The translations under genes were made by a program, and so were the position numbers. The notes under the pieces were generated by a model. That model was not told the DNA's origin. It saw nothing but the letters and a program-made list of their open reading frames with translations, and ran no database searches. A stretch of 64,000 bases of DNA from Glandiceps talaboti (Eukaryota; Hemichordata; Enteropneusta; Spengelidae). Where the stretch lies: NCBI RefSeq assembly GCF_964340395.1, contig NC_135559.1:21242611-21306610 (forward strand), in the 5' to 3' direction. This document shows positions 49,301 to 63,100 of this stretch, piece after piece (positions within the stretch are counted from its first letter, which is position 1; every line of letters starts with the position of its first letter).

Positions 49301-52147
49301 TAAGTGAAGATTTTGTCATTGTATAATTACTGAGAATGGTCGTTAAATTTTGTTGCCCAATATTTCTTCCCATCTGCAATGGAAAGTATAAGTTATCAAA
49401 AGGTTCTTTTGTCAGTACTAAGCACACGACAAGTAATGACAACCTTATGTCACAAGTAGATTGTAGCAGAATAAAGAAATATTTTGGAGATGAACAGAAT
49501 TATATTATCCGTGGTAATATCTTTTCAAAAAGGTTAAATTGAGTAGTGGCAACTTTAAGAGTAAATATCAGAATCTAAATAACTGTTATTTCATTCCATT
49601 AATAAGTTTATACTGTATTGTTTGATTCATTCCTTTCAGGATGGAACTCAAGGTCACGGAAGATGACACGAACACAGATGGCAGATGAACACCAGACAGC
49701 CAATCAAGAAGTGGAAGAAGTAAGTGATGATTTTTGAATTGTATTATTACTGAGAATGGTCGTTAAATTTTGTTGCCCAATATTTCTTCCCATCTGCAAT
49801 GGAAAGTATAAGTTATCAAAAAGTTCTTTTGTCAGTACTAAGCACACGACAAGTAATGACAACCTAATGTCACAAGTAGATTGTAGCAGAATAAAGAAAT
49901 ATTTTGGAGATGAACAGAATTATATTATCCGTGGTAATATCTTTTCAAAAAGGTTAAATTGAGTAGTGGCAACTTTAAGAGTAAATATTAGAATCTAAAT
50001 AACTGTTATTTCATTCCATCAATAAGTTTATACTGTATTGTTTGATTCATTCCTTTCAGGATGGAACTCAAGGTCACGGAAGATGACACGAACGCAGATG
50101 GCAGATGAATACCAGACAGCCAATCAAGAAGTGGAAGAAGTAAGTGAAGATTTTGGAATTGTATAATTACTGAGAATGGTCGTTAAATTTTGTTGCCCAA
50201 TATTTCTTCCCATCTGCAATGGAAAGTATAAGTTATCAAAAAGTTCTTTTGTCAGTACTAAGCACACAACAAGTAATGACAACATTATGTCACAAGTAGA
50301 TTGTAGCAGAATGAAGAAATATTTTGGAGATGAACAGAATTATATTATCTGTGGTAATATCTTTTCAAAAAGGTTAAATTGAGTAGTGGAAACTTTAAGA
50401 GTAAATATTAGAATACTGTTATTTTATTCCATCAATAAGTTTATACTGTATTGTTTGATTCATTCCTTTCAGGATGGAACTCAAGGTCACGGAAGATGAC
50501 ACGAACACAGATGGCAGATGAACACCAGACAGCCAATCAAGAAGTGGAAGAAGTAAGTGAAGATTTTGGAATTGTATAATTACTGAGAATGGTCATTAAA
50601 TTTTGTTGCCCAGTATTTCTTCCCATCTGCAATGGAAATTGTAAGTTATCAAAAAGTTCTTTTGTCAGTACTAAGCACACGACAAGTAATGACAACCTTA
50701 TGTCACAAGTAGATTGTAGCAGAATGAAGGAATATTGGAGATGAACAGAATTATATTATCCGTGGTAATATCTTTTCAAAAAAGGTTAAATTGAGTAGTG
50801 GCAACTTTAAGAGTAAATATTAGAATCTAAATAACTGTTATTTCATTCCATCAATAAGTTTATACTGTATTGTTTGATTCATTCCTTTCAGGATGGAACT
50901 CAAGGTCACGGAAGATGACACGAACACAGATGGCAGATGAACACCAGACAGCCAATCAAGAAGTGGAAGAAGTAAGTGAAGATTTTGGAATTGTATAATT
51001 ACTGAGAATGGTCATTGAATTTTGTTGCCCAGTATTTCTTCCCATCTGCAATGGAAAGTATAAGTTATCAAAAAGTTCTTTTGTCAGTACTAAGCACACG
51101 ACAAGTAATGACAACCTTATGTCACAAGTAGATTGTAGCAGAATGAAGAAGTATTTTCGAGATGAACAGAATTGTATTATCCGTGGTAATATCTTTTCAA
51201 AAAGGTTAAATTGAGTAGTGGCAACTTTAAGAGTAAATATTAGAATCTAAATAACTGTTATTTCATTCCATCAATAAGTTTATACTGTATTGTTTGATTC
51301 ATTCCTTTCAGGATGGAACTCAAGGTCACGGAAGATGACAAGAACACAGATGGCAGATGAACACCAGACAGCCAATCAAGAAGTGGAAGAAGTAAGTGAA
51401 GATTTTGGAATTGTATAATTACTGAGAATGGTCATTACATTTTGTTGCCCAGTATTTCTTCCCATCTGCAATGGAAAGTATAAGTAATCAAAAAGTTCTT
51501 TTGTCAGTACTAAGCACACGACAAGTAATGACAACCTTATGTCACAAGTAGATTGTAGCAGAATTAAGAAATATTGGAGATGAACAGAATTGTATTATCC
51601 GTGGTAATATCTTTTCAAAAAGGTTAAATTGAGTAGTGGCAACTTTAAGAGTAAATATTAGAATCTAAATAACTGTTATTTCATTCCATCAATAAGTTTA
51701 TACTGTATTGTTTGATTCATTCCTTTCAGGATGGAACTCAAGGTCACGGAAGATGACAAGAACACAGATGGCAGATGAACACCAGACAGCCAATCAAGAA
51801 GTGGAAGAAGTAAGTGAAGATTTTGGAATTGTATAATTACTGAGAATGGTCATTACATTTTGTTGCCCAGTATTTCTTCCCATCTGCAATGGAAAGTATA
51901 AGTAATCAAAAAGTTCTTTTGTCAGTACTAAGCACACGACAAGTAATGACAACCTTATGTCACAAGTAGATTGTAGCAGAATTAAGAAATATTGGAGATG
52001 AACAGAATTGTATTATCCGTGGTAATATCTTTTCAAAAAGGTTAAATTGAGTAGTGGCAACTTTAAGAGTAAATATTAGAATCTAAATAACTGTTATTTC
52101 ATTCCATCAATAAGTTTATACTGTATTGTTTGATTTATTCCTTTCAG
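46351..52147 (+). repeat. Array block 6 (units 78-91)
   Basis: Exon-like starts: 46351, 46764, 47177, 47556, 47969, 48387, 48807, 49220, 49640, 50060, 50473, 50892, 51312, 51730. The frame is broken in 47969, 50473, 51312 and 51730. The unit at 47177 is the 41-bp-deleted type, and its 46764-47177 context repeats that of 42273-42686. Units 50060-51311 correspond to 26780-28024, about 23.3 kb upstream. They share GGAAATTGTAAG and GAAGGAATATTGG in the middle unit and ATTGAATTTTG in the next. Units 51312 and 51730 are near-identical neighbours with the ACAAGAACACAG exon variant and the AAGTAATCA stop. Confidence 0.85.
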
Positions 52148-55100
52148 GATGGAACTCAAGGTCACGGAAGATGACACGAACACAGATGGCAGATGAACAC
52201 CAGACAGCCAATCAAGAAGTGGAAGAAGTAAGTGAAGATTTTGGAATTGTATAATTACTGAGAATGGTCATTAAATTTTGTTGCCCAGTATTTCTTCCCA
52301 TCTGCAATGGAAAGTATAAGTAATCAAAAAGTTCTTTTGTCAGTACTAAGCACACGACAAGTAATGACAACCTTATGTCACAAGTACATTGTAGCAGAAT
52401 AAAGAAATATTTTGGAGATGAACAGAATTATATTATCCGTGGTAATATCTTTTCCAAAAGGTTAAATTGAGTAGTGGCAACTTTAAGAGTAAATATTAGA
52501 ATCTAAATAACTGTTATTTCATTCCATCAATAAGTTTACACTGTATTGTTTGATCTATTCCTTTCAGGATGGAACTCAAGGTCACGGAAGATGACGAACA
52601 CAGATGGCAGATGAACACCAGACAGCCAATCAAGAAGTGGAAGAAGTAAGTGAAGATTTTGGAATTGTATAATTACTGAGAATGGTCGTTAAATTTTGTT
52701 GCCCAATATTTCTTCCCATCTGCAATGGAAAGTATAAGTTATCAAAAAGTTCTTTTGTCAGTACTAAGCACACGACAAGTAATGACAACCTTATGTCACA
52801 AGTAGATTGTAGCAGAATGAAGACATATTTTGGAGATGAATAGAATTGTATTATCCGTGGTAATATCTTTTCAAAAAGGTTAAATTGAGTAGTGGCAACT
52901 TTAAGAGTAAATATTAGAATCTAAATAACTGTTATTTCATTCCATCAATAAGTTTATACTGTATTGTTTGATTCATTCCTTTCAGGATGGAACTCAAGGT
53001 CACGGAAGATGACACGAACACAGATGGCAGATGAACACCAGACAGCCAATCAAGAAGTGGAAGAAGTAAGTGAAGATTTTGTAATTGTATAATTACTGAG
53101 AATGGTCATTAAATTTTGTTGCCCAGTATTTCTTCCCATCTGCAATGGAAAGTATAAGTTATCAAAAAGTTCTTTTGTCAGTACTAAGCACACGACAAGT
53201 AATGACAACCTTATGTCACAAGTAGATTGTAGCAGAATGAAGAAATATTGGAGATGAACAGAATTATATTATCCGTGGTAATATCTTTTCAAAAAAGGTT
53301 AAATTGAGTAGTGGCAACTTTAAGAGTAAATATTAGAATCTAAATAACTGTTATTTCAATCTATCAATAAGTTTATACTGTATTGTTTGATTCATTCCTT
53401 TCAGGATGGAACTCAAGGTCACGGAAGATGACACGAACACAGATGGCAGATGAACACCAGACAGCCAATCAAGAAGTGGAAGAAGTAAGTGAAGATTTTG
53501 GAATTGTATAATTTCTGAGAATGGTCATTAAATTTTGTTGCCCAATATTTATTCCCATCTGCAATGGAAAGTATAAGTTATCAAAAAGTTCTTTTGTCAG
53601 TACTAACCACACGACAAGTAATGACAACCTTATGTCACAAGTAGATTGTAGCAGAATACAGAAATATTTTGGAGATGAACAGAATTATATTATCCGTGGT
53701 AATATCTTTTCAAAAAGGTTAAATTGAGTAGTGGCAACTTTAAGAGTAAATATTAGAATCTAAATAACTGTTATTTCATTCCATCAATAAGTTTACACTG
53801 TATTGTTTGATTCATTCCTTTCAGGATGGAACTCAAGGTCACGGAAGATGACACGAACACAGATGGCAGATGAACACCAGACAGCCAATCAAGAAGTGGA
53901 AGAAGTAAGTGAAGATTTTGGAATTGTATAATTACTGAGAATGGTCATTAAATTTTGTTGCCCAATATTTATTCCCATCTGCAATGGAAAGTATAAGTTA
54001 TCAAAAAGTTCTTTTGTCAGTACTAACCACACGACAAGTAATGACAACCTTATGTCACAAGTAGATTGTAGCAGAATAAAGAAATATTTTGGAGATGAAC
54101 AGAATTATATTATCCGTGGTAATATCTTTTCCAAAAGGTTAAATTGAGTAGTGGCAACTTTAAGAGTAAATATTAGAATCTAAATAACTGTTATTTCATT
54201 CCATCAATAAGTTTATACTGTATTGTTTGATTCATTCCTTTCAGGATGGAACTCAAGGTCACGGAAGATGACACGAACACAGATGGCAGATGAACACCAG
54301 ACAGCCAATCAAGAAGTGGAAGAAGTAAGTGAAGATTTTGGAATTGTATAATTACTGAGAATGGTCGTTAAATTTTGTTGCCCAATATTTCTTCCCATCT
54401 GCAATGGAAAGTATAAGTTATCAAAAAGTTCTTTTGTCAGTACTAACCACACGACAAGTAATGACAACCTTATGTCACAAGTAGATTGTAGCAGAATGAA
54501 GACATATTTTGGAGATGAACAGAATTGTATTATCCGTGGTAATATCTTTTCAAAAAGGTTAAATTGAGTAGTGGCAACTTTAAGAGTAAATATTAGAATC
54601 TAAATAACTGTTATTTCATTCCATCAATAAGTTTATACTGTATTGTTTGATTCATTCGTTTCAGGATGGAACTCAAGGTCACGGAAGATGACACGAACAC
54701 AGATGGCAGATGAACACCAGACAGCCAATCAAGAAGTGGAAGAAGTAAGTGAAGATTTTGGAATTGTATAATTACTGAGAATGGTCATTAAATTTTGTTG
54801 CCCAGTATTTCTTCCCATCTGCAATGGAAAGTATAAGTTATCAAAAAGTTCTTTTGTCAGTACTAAGCACACGACAAGTAATGACAACCTTATGTCACAA
54901 GTAGATTGTAGCAGAATGAAGAAATATTGGAGATGAACAGAATTATATTATCCGTGGTAATATCTTTTCAAAAAAGGTTAAATTGAGTAGTGGCAACTTT
55001 AAGAGTAAATATTAGAATCTAAATAACTGTTATTTCATTCCATCAATAAGTTTATACTGTATTGTTTGATTCATTCCTTTCAGGATGGAACTCAAGGTCA

Positions 55101-57174
55101 CGGAAGATGACACGAACACAGATGGCAGATGAACACCAGACAGCCAATCAAGAAGTGGAAGAAGTAAGTGAAGATTTTGGAATTGTATAATTACTGAGAA
55201 TGGTCGTTAAATTTTGTTGCCCAATATTTCTTCCCATCTGCAATGGAAAGTGTAAGTTATCAAAAAGTTCTTTTGTCAGTACTAACCACACGACAAGTAA
55301 TGACAACCTTATGTCACAAGTAGATTGTAGCAGAATGAAGACATATTTTGGAGATGAACAGAATTGTATTATCCGTGGTAATATCTTTTCAAAAAGGTTA
55401 AATTGAGTAGTGGCAACTTTAAGAGTAAATATTAGAATCTAAATAACTGTTATTTCATTCCATCAATAAGTTTATACTGTATTGTTTGATTCATTCCTTT
55501 CAGGATGGAACTCAAGGTCACGGAAGATGACACGAACACAGATGGCAGATGAACACCAGACAGCCAATCAAGAAGTGGAAGAAGTAAGTGAAGATTTTGG
55601 AATTGTATAATTACTGAGAATGGTCATTAAATTTTGTTGCCCAGTATTTCTTCCCATCTGCAATGGAAAGTATAAGTTATCAAAAAGTTCTTTTGTCAGT
55701 ACTAAGCACACGACAAGTAATGACAACCTTATGTCACAAGTAGATTGTAGCAGAATGAAGAAATATTGGAGATGAACAGAATTATATTATCCGTGGTAAT
55801 ATCTTTTCAAAAAAGGTTAAATTGAGTAGTGGCAACTTTAAGAGTAAATATTAGAATCTAAATAACTGTTATTTCATTCCATCAATAAGTTTATACTGTA
55901 TTGTTTGATTCATTCCTTTCAGGATGGAACTCAAGGTCACGGAAGATGACACGAACACAGATGGCAGATGAACACCAGACAGCCAATCAAGAAGTGGAAG
56001 AAGTAAGTGAAGATTTTGGAATTGTATAATTACTGAGAATGGTCGTTAAATTTTGTTGCCCAATATTTCTTCCCATCTGCAATGGAAAGTATAAGTTATC
56101 AAAAAGTTCTTTTGTCAGTACTAACCACACGACAAGTAATGACAACCTTATGTCACAAGTAGATTGTAGCAGAATGAAGACATATTTTGGAGATGAACAG
56201 AATTGTATTATCCGTGGTAATATCTTTTCAAAAAGGTTAAATTGAGTAGTGGCAACTTTAAGAGTAAATATTAGAATCTAAATAACTGTTATTTCATTCC
56301 ATCAATAAGTTTATACTGTATTGTTTGATTCATTCCTTTCAGGATGGAACTCAAGGTCACGGAAGATGACACGAACACAGATGGCAGATGAACACCAGAC
56401 AGCCAATCAAGAAGTGGAAGAAGTAAGTGAAGATTTTGGAATTGTATAATTACTGAGAATGGTCATTAAATTTTGTTGCCCAGTATTTCTTCCCATCTGC
56501 AATGGAAAGTATAAGTTATCAAAAAGTTCTTTTGTCAGTACTAAGCACACGACAAGTAATGACAACCTTATGTCACAAGTAGATTGTAGCAGAATGAAGA
56601 AATATTGGAGATGAACAGAATTATATTATCCGTGGTAATATCTTTTCAAAAAAGGTTAAATTGAGTAGTGCCAACTTTAAGAGTAAATATTAGAATCTAA
56701 ATAACTGTTATTTCAATCTATCAATAAGTTTATACTGTATTGTTTGATTCATTCCTTTCAGGATGGAACTCAAGGTCACGGAAGATGACACGAACACAGA
56801 TGGCAGATGAACACCAGACAGCCAATCAAGAAGTGGAAGAAGTAAGTGAAGATTTTGGAATTGTATAATTTCTGAGAATGGTCATTAAATTTTGTTGCCC
56901 AATATTTATTCCCATCTGCAATGGAAAGTATAAGTTATCAAAAAGTTCTTTTGTCAGTACTAACCACACGACAAGTAATGACAACCTTATGTCACAAGTA
57001 GATTGTAGCAGAATAAAGAAATATTTTGGAGATGAACAGAATTATATTATCCGTGGTAATATCTTTTCAAAAAGGATAAATTGAGTAGTGGCAACTTTAA
57101 GAGTAAATATTAGAATACTGTTATTTCATTCCATCAATAAGTTTATACTGTATTGTTTGATTCATTCCTTTCAG
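52148..57174 (+). repeat. Array block 7 (units 92-103), 839-bp dimer repeat
   Basis: Exon-like starts: 52148, 52568, 52986, 53405, 53825, 54245, 54665, 55084, 55504, 55923, 56343, 56762. The frame is broken in 52148, 52568 (GAATAG; also a 78-nt exon), 52986, 54665, 55504 and 56343. From 54245 to 56761 the spacing is exactly 839 bp three times: one intact unit (420) followed by one with the TATTGG loss and an extra A before the stop (419). This is a clean dimeric higher-order repeat. Unit 54665 has acceptor TTCGTTTCAG, unlike its dimer partners, so that change is recent. Confidence 0.85.
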
Positions 57175-60100
57175 GATGGAACTCAAGGTCACGGAAGATG
57201 ACACGAACACAGATGGCAGATGAACACCAGACAGCCAATCAAGAAGTGGAAGAAGTAAGTGAAGATTTTGGAATTGTATAATTACTGAGAATGGTCATTA
57301 AATTTTGTTGCCCAATATTTATTCCCATCTGCAATGGAAAGTATAAGTTATCAAAAAGTTCTTTTGTCAGTACTAACCACACGACAAGTAATGACAACCT
57401 TATGTCACAAGTAGATTGTAGCAGAATGAAGACATATTTTGGAGATGAACAGAATTGTATTATCCGTGGTAATATCTTTTCAAAAAGGTTAAATTGAGTA
57501 GTGGCAACTTTAAGAGTAAATATTAGAATCTAAATAACTGTTATTTCATTCCATCAATAAGTTTATACTGTATTGTTTGATTCATTCCTTTCAGGATGGA
57601 ACTCAAGGTCACGGAAGATGACACGAACACAGATGGCAGATGAACACCAGACAGCCAATCAAGAAGTGGAAGAAGTAAGTGAAGATTTTGGAATTGTATA
57701 ATTACTGAGAATGGTCATTAAATTTTGTTGCCCAGTATTTCTTCCCATCTGCAATGGAAAGTATAAGTTATCAAAAAGTTCTTTTGTCAGTACTAAGCAC
57801 ACGACAAGTAATGACAACCTTATGTCACAAGTAGATTGTAGCAGAATGAAGAAATATTGGAGATGAACAGAATTATATTATCCGTGGTAATATCTTTTCA
57901 AAAAAGGTTAAATTGAGTAGTGGCAACTTTAAGAGTAAATATTAGAATCTAAATAACTGTTATTTCATTCCATCAATAAGTTTATACTGTATTGTTTGAT
58001 TCATTCCTTTCAGGATGGAACTCAAGGTCACGGAAGATGACACGAACACAGATGGCAGATGAACACCAGACAGCCAATCAAGAAGTGGAAGAAGTAAGTG
58101 AAGATTTTGGAATTGTATAATTACTGAGAATGGTCGTTAAATTTTGTTGCCCAATATTTCTTCCCATCTGCAATGGAAAGTATAAGTTATCAAAAAGTTC
58201 TTTTGTCAGTACTAACCACACGACAAGTAATGACAACCTTATGTCACAAGTAGATTGTAGCAGAATGAAGACATATTTTGGAGATGAACAGAATTGTATT
58301 ATCCGTGGTAATATCTTTTCAAAAAGGTTAAATTGAGTAGTGGCAACTTTAAGAGTAAATATTAGAATCTAAATAACTGTTATTTCATTCCATCAATAAG
58401 TTTATACTGTATTGTTTGATTCATTCCTTTCAGGATGGAACTCAAGGTCACGGAAGATGACACGAACACAGATGGCAGATGAACACCAGACAGCCAATCA
58501 AGAAGTGGAAGAAGTAAGTGAAGATTTTGGAATTGTATAATTACTGAGAATGGTCATTAAATTTTGTTGCCCAGTATTTCTTCCCATCTGCAATGGAAAG
58601 TATAAGTTATCAAAAAGTTCTTTTGTCAGTACTAAGCACACGACAAGTAATGACAACCTTATGTCACAAGTAGATTGTAGCAGAATGAAGAAATATTGGA
58701 GATGAACAGAATTATATTATCCGTGGTAATATCTTTTCAAAAAAGGTTAAATTGAGTAGTGCCAACTTTAAGAGTAAATATTAGAATCTAAATAACTGTT
58801 ATTTCAATCTATCAATAAGTTTATACTGTATTGTTTGATTCATTCCTTTCAGGATGGAACTCAAGGTCACGGAAGATGACACGAACACAGATGGCAGATG
58901 AACACCAGACAGCCAATCAAGAAGTGGAAGAAGTAAGTGAAGATTTTGGAATTGTATAATTTCTGAGAATGGTCATTAAATTTTGTTGCCCAATATTTAT
59001 TCCCATCTGCAATGGAAAGTATAAGTTATCAAAAAGTTCTTTTGTCAGTACTAAGCACACGACAAGTAATGACAACCTTATGTCACAAGTAGATTGTAGC
59101 AGAATCAAGAAATATTTTGGAGATGAACAGAATTATATTATCCGTGGTAATATCTTTTCAAAAAGGATAAATTGAGTAGTGGCAACTTTAAGAGTAAATA
59201 TTAGAATACTGTTATTTCATTCCATCAATAAGTTTATACTGTATTGTTTGATTCATTCCTTTCAGGATGGAACTCAAGGTCACGGAAGATGACACGAACA
59301 CAGATGGCAGATGAACACCAGACAGCCAATCAAGAAGTGGAAGAAGTAAGTGAAGATTTTGGAATTGTATAATTACTGAGAATGGTCATTAAATTTTGTT
59401 GCCCAATATTTATTCCCATCTGCAATGGAAAGTATAAGTTATCAAAAAGTTCTTTTGTCAGTACTAACCACACGACAAGTAATGACAACCTTATGTCACA
59501 AGTAGATTGTAGCAGAATAAAGAAATATTTTGGAGATGAACAGAATTATATTATCCGTGGTAATATCTTTTCAAAAAGGTTAAATTGAGTAGTGGCAACT
59601 TTAAGAGTAAATATTAGAATCTAAATAACTGTTATTTCATTCCATCAATAAGTTTATACTGTATTGTTTGATTCATTCCTTCCAGGATGGAACTCAAGGT
59701 CACGGAAGATGACACGAACACAGATGGCAGATGAACACCAGACAGCCAATCAAGAAGTGGAAGAAGTAAGTGAAGATTTTGGAATTGTATAATTACTGAG
59801 AATGGTCATTAAATTTTGTTGCCCAGTATTTCTTCCCATCTGCAATGGAAAGTATAAGTTATCAAAACGTTCTTTTGTCAGTACTAAGCACACGACATGT
59901 AATGACAACCTTATGTCACAAGTAGATTGTAGCAGAATAAAGAAATATTTTGGAGATGAACAGAATTATATTATCCGTGGTTATATCTTTTCAAAGAGGT
60001 TAAATTGAGTAGTGGCAACTTTAAGAGTAAATATTAGAATCTAAATAACTGTTATTTCATTCCATCAATAAGTTTATACTGTATTGTTTGATTTATTCCT

Positions 60101-63100
60101 TTCAGGATGGAACTCAAGGTCACGGAAGATGACACGAACACAGATGGCAGACGAACACCAGACAGCCAATCAAGAAGTGGAAGAAGTAAGTGAAGATTTT
60201 GGAATTGTATAATTACTGAGAATGGTCATTAAATTTTGTTGCCCAGTATTTCTTCCCATCTGCAATGGAAAGTATAAGTTATCAAAAAGTTCTTTTGTCA
60301 GTACTAACCACACGACAAGTAATGACAACCTTATGTCACAAGTAGATTGTAGCAGAATAAAGAAATATTTTGGAGATGAACAGAATTATATTATCCGTGG
60401 TAATATCTTTTCAAAAAAGTTAAATTGAGTAGTGGCAACTTTAAGAGTAAGTATTAGAATCTAAATAACTGTTATTTCATTCCATCAATAAGTTCATACT
60501 GTATTGTTTGATTTATTCCTTTCAGGATGGAACTCAAGGTCACGGAAGATGACACGAACACAGATGGCAGACGAACACCAGACAGCCAATCAAGAAGTGG
60601 AAGAAGTAAGTGAAGATTTTGGAATTGTATAATTACTGAGAATGGTCATTAAATTTTGTTGCCCAGTATTTCTTCCCATCTGCAATGGAAAGTATAAGTT
60701 ATCAAAAAGTTCTTTTGTCAGTACTAAGCACACGACAAGTAATGACAACCTTATGTCACAAGTAGATTGTAGCAGAATAAAGACATATTTTGGAGATGAA
60801 CAGAATTGTATTATCCATGGTAATATTTTTTCAAAAAGGTTAAATTGAGTAGTGGCAACTTTAAGAGTAAATATTAGAATACTGTTATTTCATTCCATCA
60901 ATAAGTTCATACTGTATTGTTTGATTCATTTCTTTCAGGATGGAACTCAAGGTCACGGAAGATGACACGAACACAGATGGCAGATGAACACCAGACAGCC
61001 AATCAAGAAGTGGAAGAAGTAAGTGAAGATTTTATTTTTATTTCTTCCCATCTGCAATGGAAAGTATAAGTTATCAAAAAGTTCTTTTGTCAGTACTAAG
61101 CACACGACAAGTAATGACAACCTTATGTCACAAGTAGATTGTAGCAGAATAAAGACATATTTTGGAGATGAACAGAATTGTATTATCCATGGTAATATCT
61201 TTTCAAAAAGGTTAAATTGAGTAGTGGCAACTTTAAGAGTTAATATTAGAATACTGTTATTTCATTCCATCAATAAGTTCATACTGTATTGTTTGATTCA
61301 TTTCTTTCAGGATGGAACTCAAGGTCACGGAAGATGACACGAACACAGATGGCAGATGAACACCAGACAGCCAATCAAGAAGTGGAAGAAGTAAGTGAAG
61401 ATTTTGGAATTGTATAATTACTGAGAATGGTCATTAAATTTTGTTGCCCAGTATTTCTTCCCATCTGCAATGGAAAGTATAAGTTATCAAAAAGTTCTTT
61501 TGTCAGTACTAAGCACACGACAAGTAATGACAACCTTATGTCACAAGTAGATTGTAGCAGAATGAAGAAATATTTTGGAGATGAACAGAATTGTATTATC
61601 CGTGGTAATATCTTTTCAAAAAGGTTAAATTGAGTAGTGGCAACTTTAAGAGTAAGTATTAGAATCTAAATAACTGTTATTTCATTCCATCAATAAGTTC
61701 ATACTGTATTGCTTGATTCATTTCTTTCAGGATGGAACTCAAGGTCACGGAAGATGACACGAACACAGATGGCAGATGAACACCAGACAGCCAATCAATC
61801 AAGAAGTGGAAGAAGTAAGTGAAGATTTTGGAATTGTATAATTACTGAGAATGGTCATTAAATTTTGTTGCCCAGTATTTCTTCCCATCTGCAATGGAAA
61901 GTATAAGTTATCAAAAAGTTCTTTTGTCAGTACTAACCACACGACAAGTAATGACAACCTTATGTCACAAGTAGATTGTAGCAGAATGAAGAAATATTGG
62001 AGATGAACAGAATTATATTATCAGTGGTAATATCTTTTCAAAAAAGGTTAAATTGAGTAGTGGCAACTTTAAGAGTAAATATTAGAATCTAAATAACTGT
62101 TATTTCATTCCATCAATAAGTTTATACTGTATTGTTTGATTCATTCCTTTCAGGATGGAACTCAAGGTCACGGAAGATGACACGAACACAGATGGCAGAT
62201 GAACACCAGACAGCCAATCAAGAAGTGGAAGAAGTAAGTGAAGATTTTGGAATTGTATAATTACTGAGAATGGTCGTTAAATTTTGTTGCCCAATATTTC
62301 TTCCCATCTGCAATGGAAAGTATAAGTTATCAAAAAGTTCTTTTGTCAGTACTAAGCACACGACAAGTAATGACAACCTTATGTCACAAGTAGATTGTAG
62401 CAGAATGAAGACATATTTTGGAGATGAACAGAATTGTATTATCCGTGGTAATATCTTTTCAAAAAGGTTAAATTGAGTAGTGGCAACTTTAAGAGTAAAT
62501 ATTAGAATCTAAATAACTGTTATTTCATTCCATCAATAAGTTTATACTGTATTGTTTGATTCATTCCTTTCAGGATGGAACTCAAGGTCACGGAAGATGA
62601 CACGAACACAGATGGCAGATGAACACCAGACAGCCAATCAAGAAGTGGAAGAAGTAAGTGAAGATTTTGGAATTGTATAATTACTGAGAATGGTCATTAA
62701 ATTTTGTTGCCCAGTATTTCTTCCCATCTGCAATGGAAAGTATAAGTTATCAAAAAGTTCTTTTGTCAGTACTAAGCACACGACAAGTAATGACAACCTT
62801 ATGTCACAAGTAGATTGTAGCAGAATGAAGAAATATTGGAGATGAACAGAATTATATTATCCGTGGTAATATCTTTTCAAAAAAGGTTAAATTGAGTAGT
62901 GCCAACTTTAAGAGTAAATATTAGAATCTAAATAACTGTTATTTCAATCTATCAATAAGTTTATACTGTATTGTTTGATTCATTCCTTTCAGGATGGAAC
63001 TCAAGGTCACGGAAGATGACACGAACACAGATGGCAGATGAACACCAGACAGCCAATCAAGAAGTGGAAGAAGTAAGTGAAGATTTTGGAATTGTATAAT

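Noticed and set aside
20465-59108. Minus-strand frames of 63-85 codons recurring in the array (for example 20465-20719, 35218-35409, 58917-59108).
   Set aside because: They lie antisense to the unit's exon and ORF, are open only in a few units, and repeat because the unit repeats. No start or splice context supports them.
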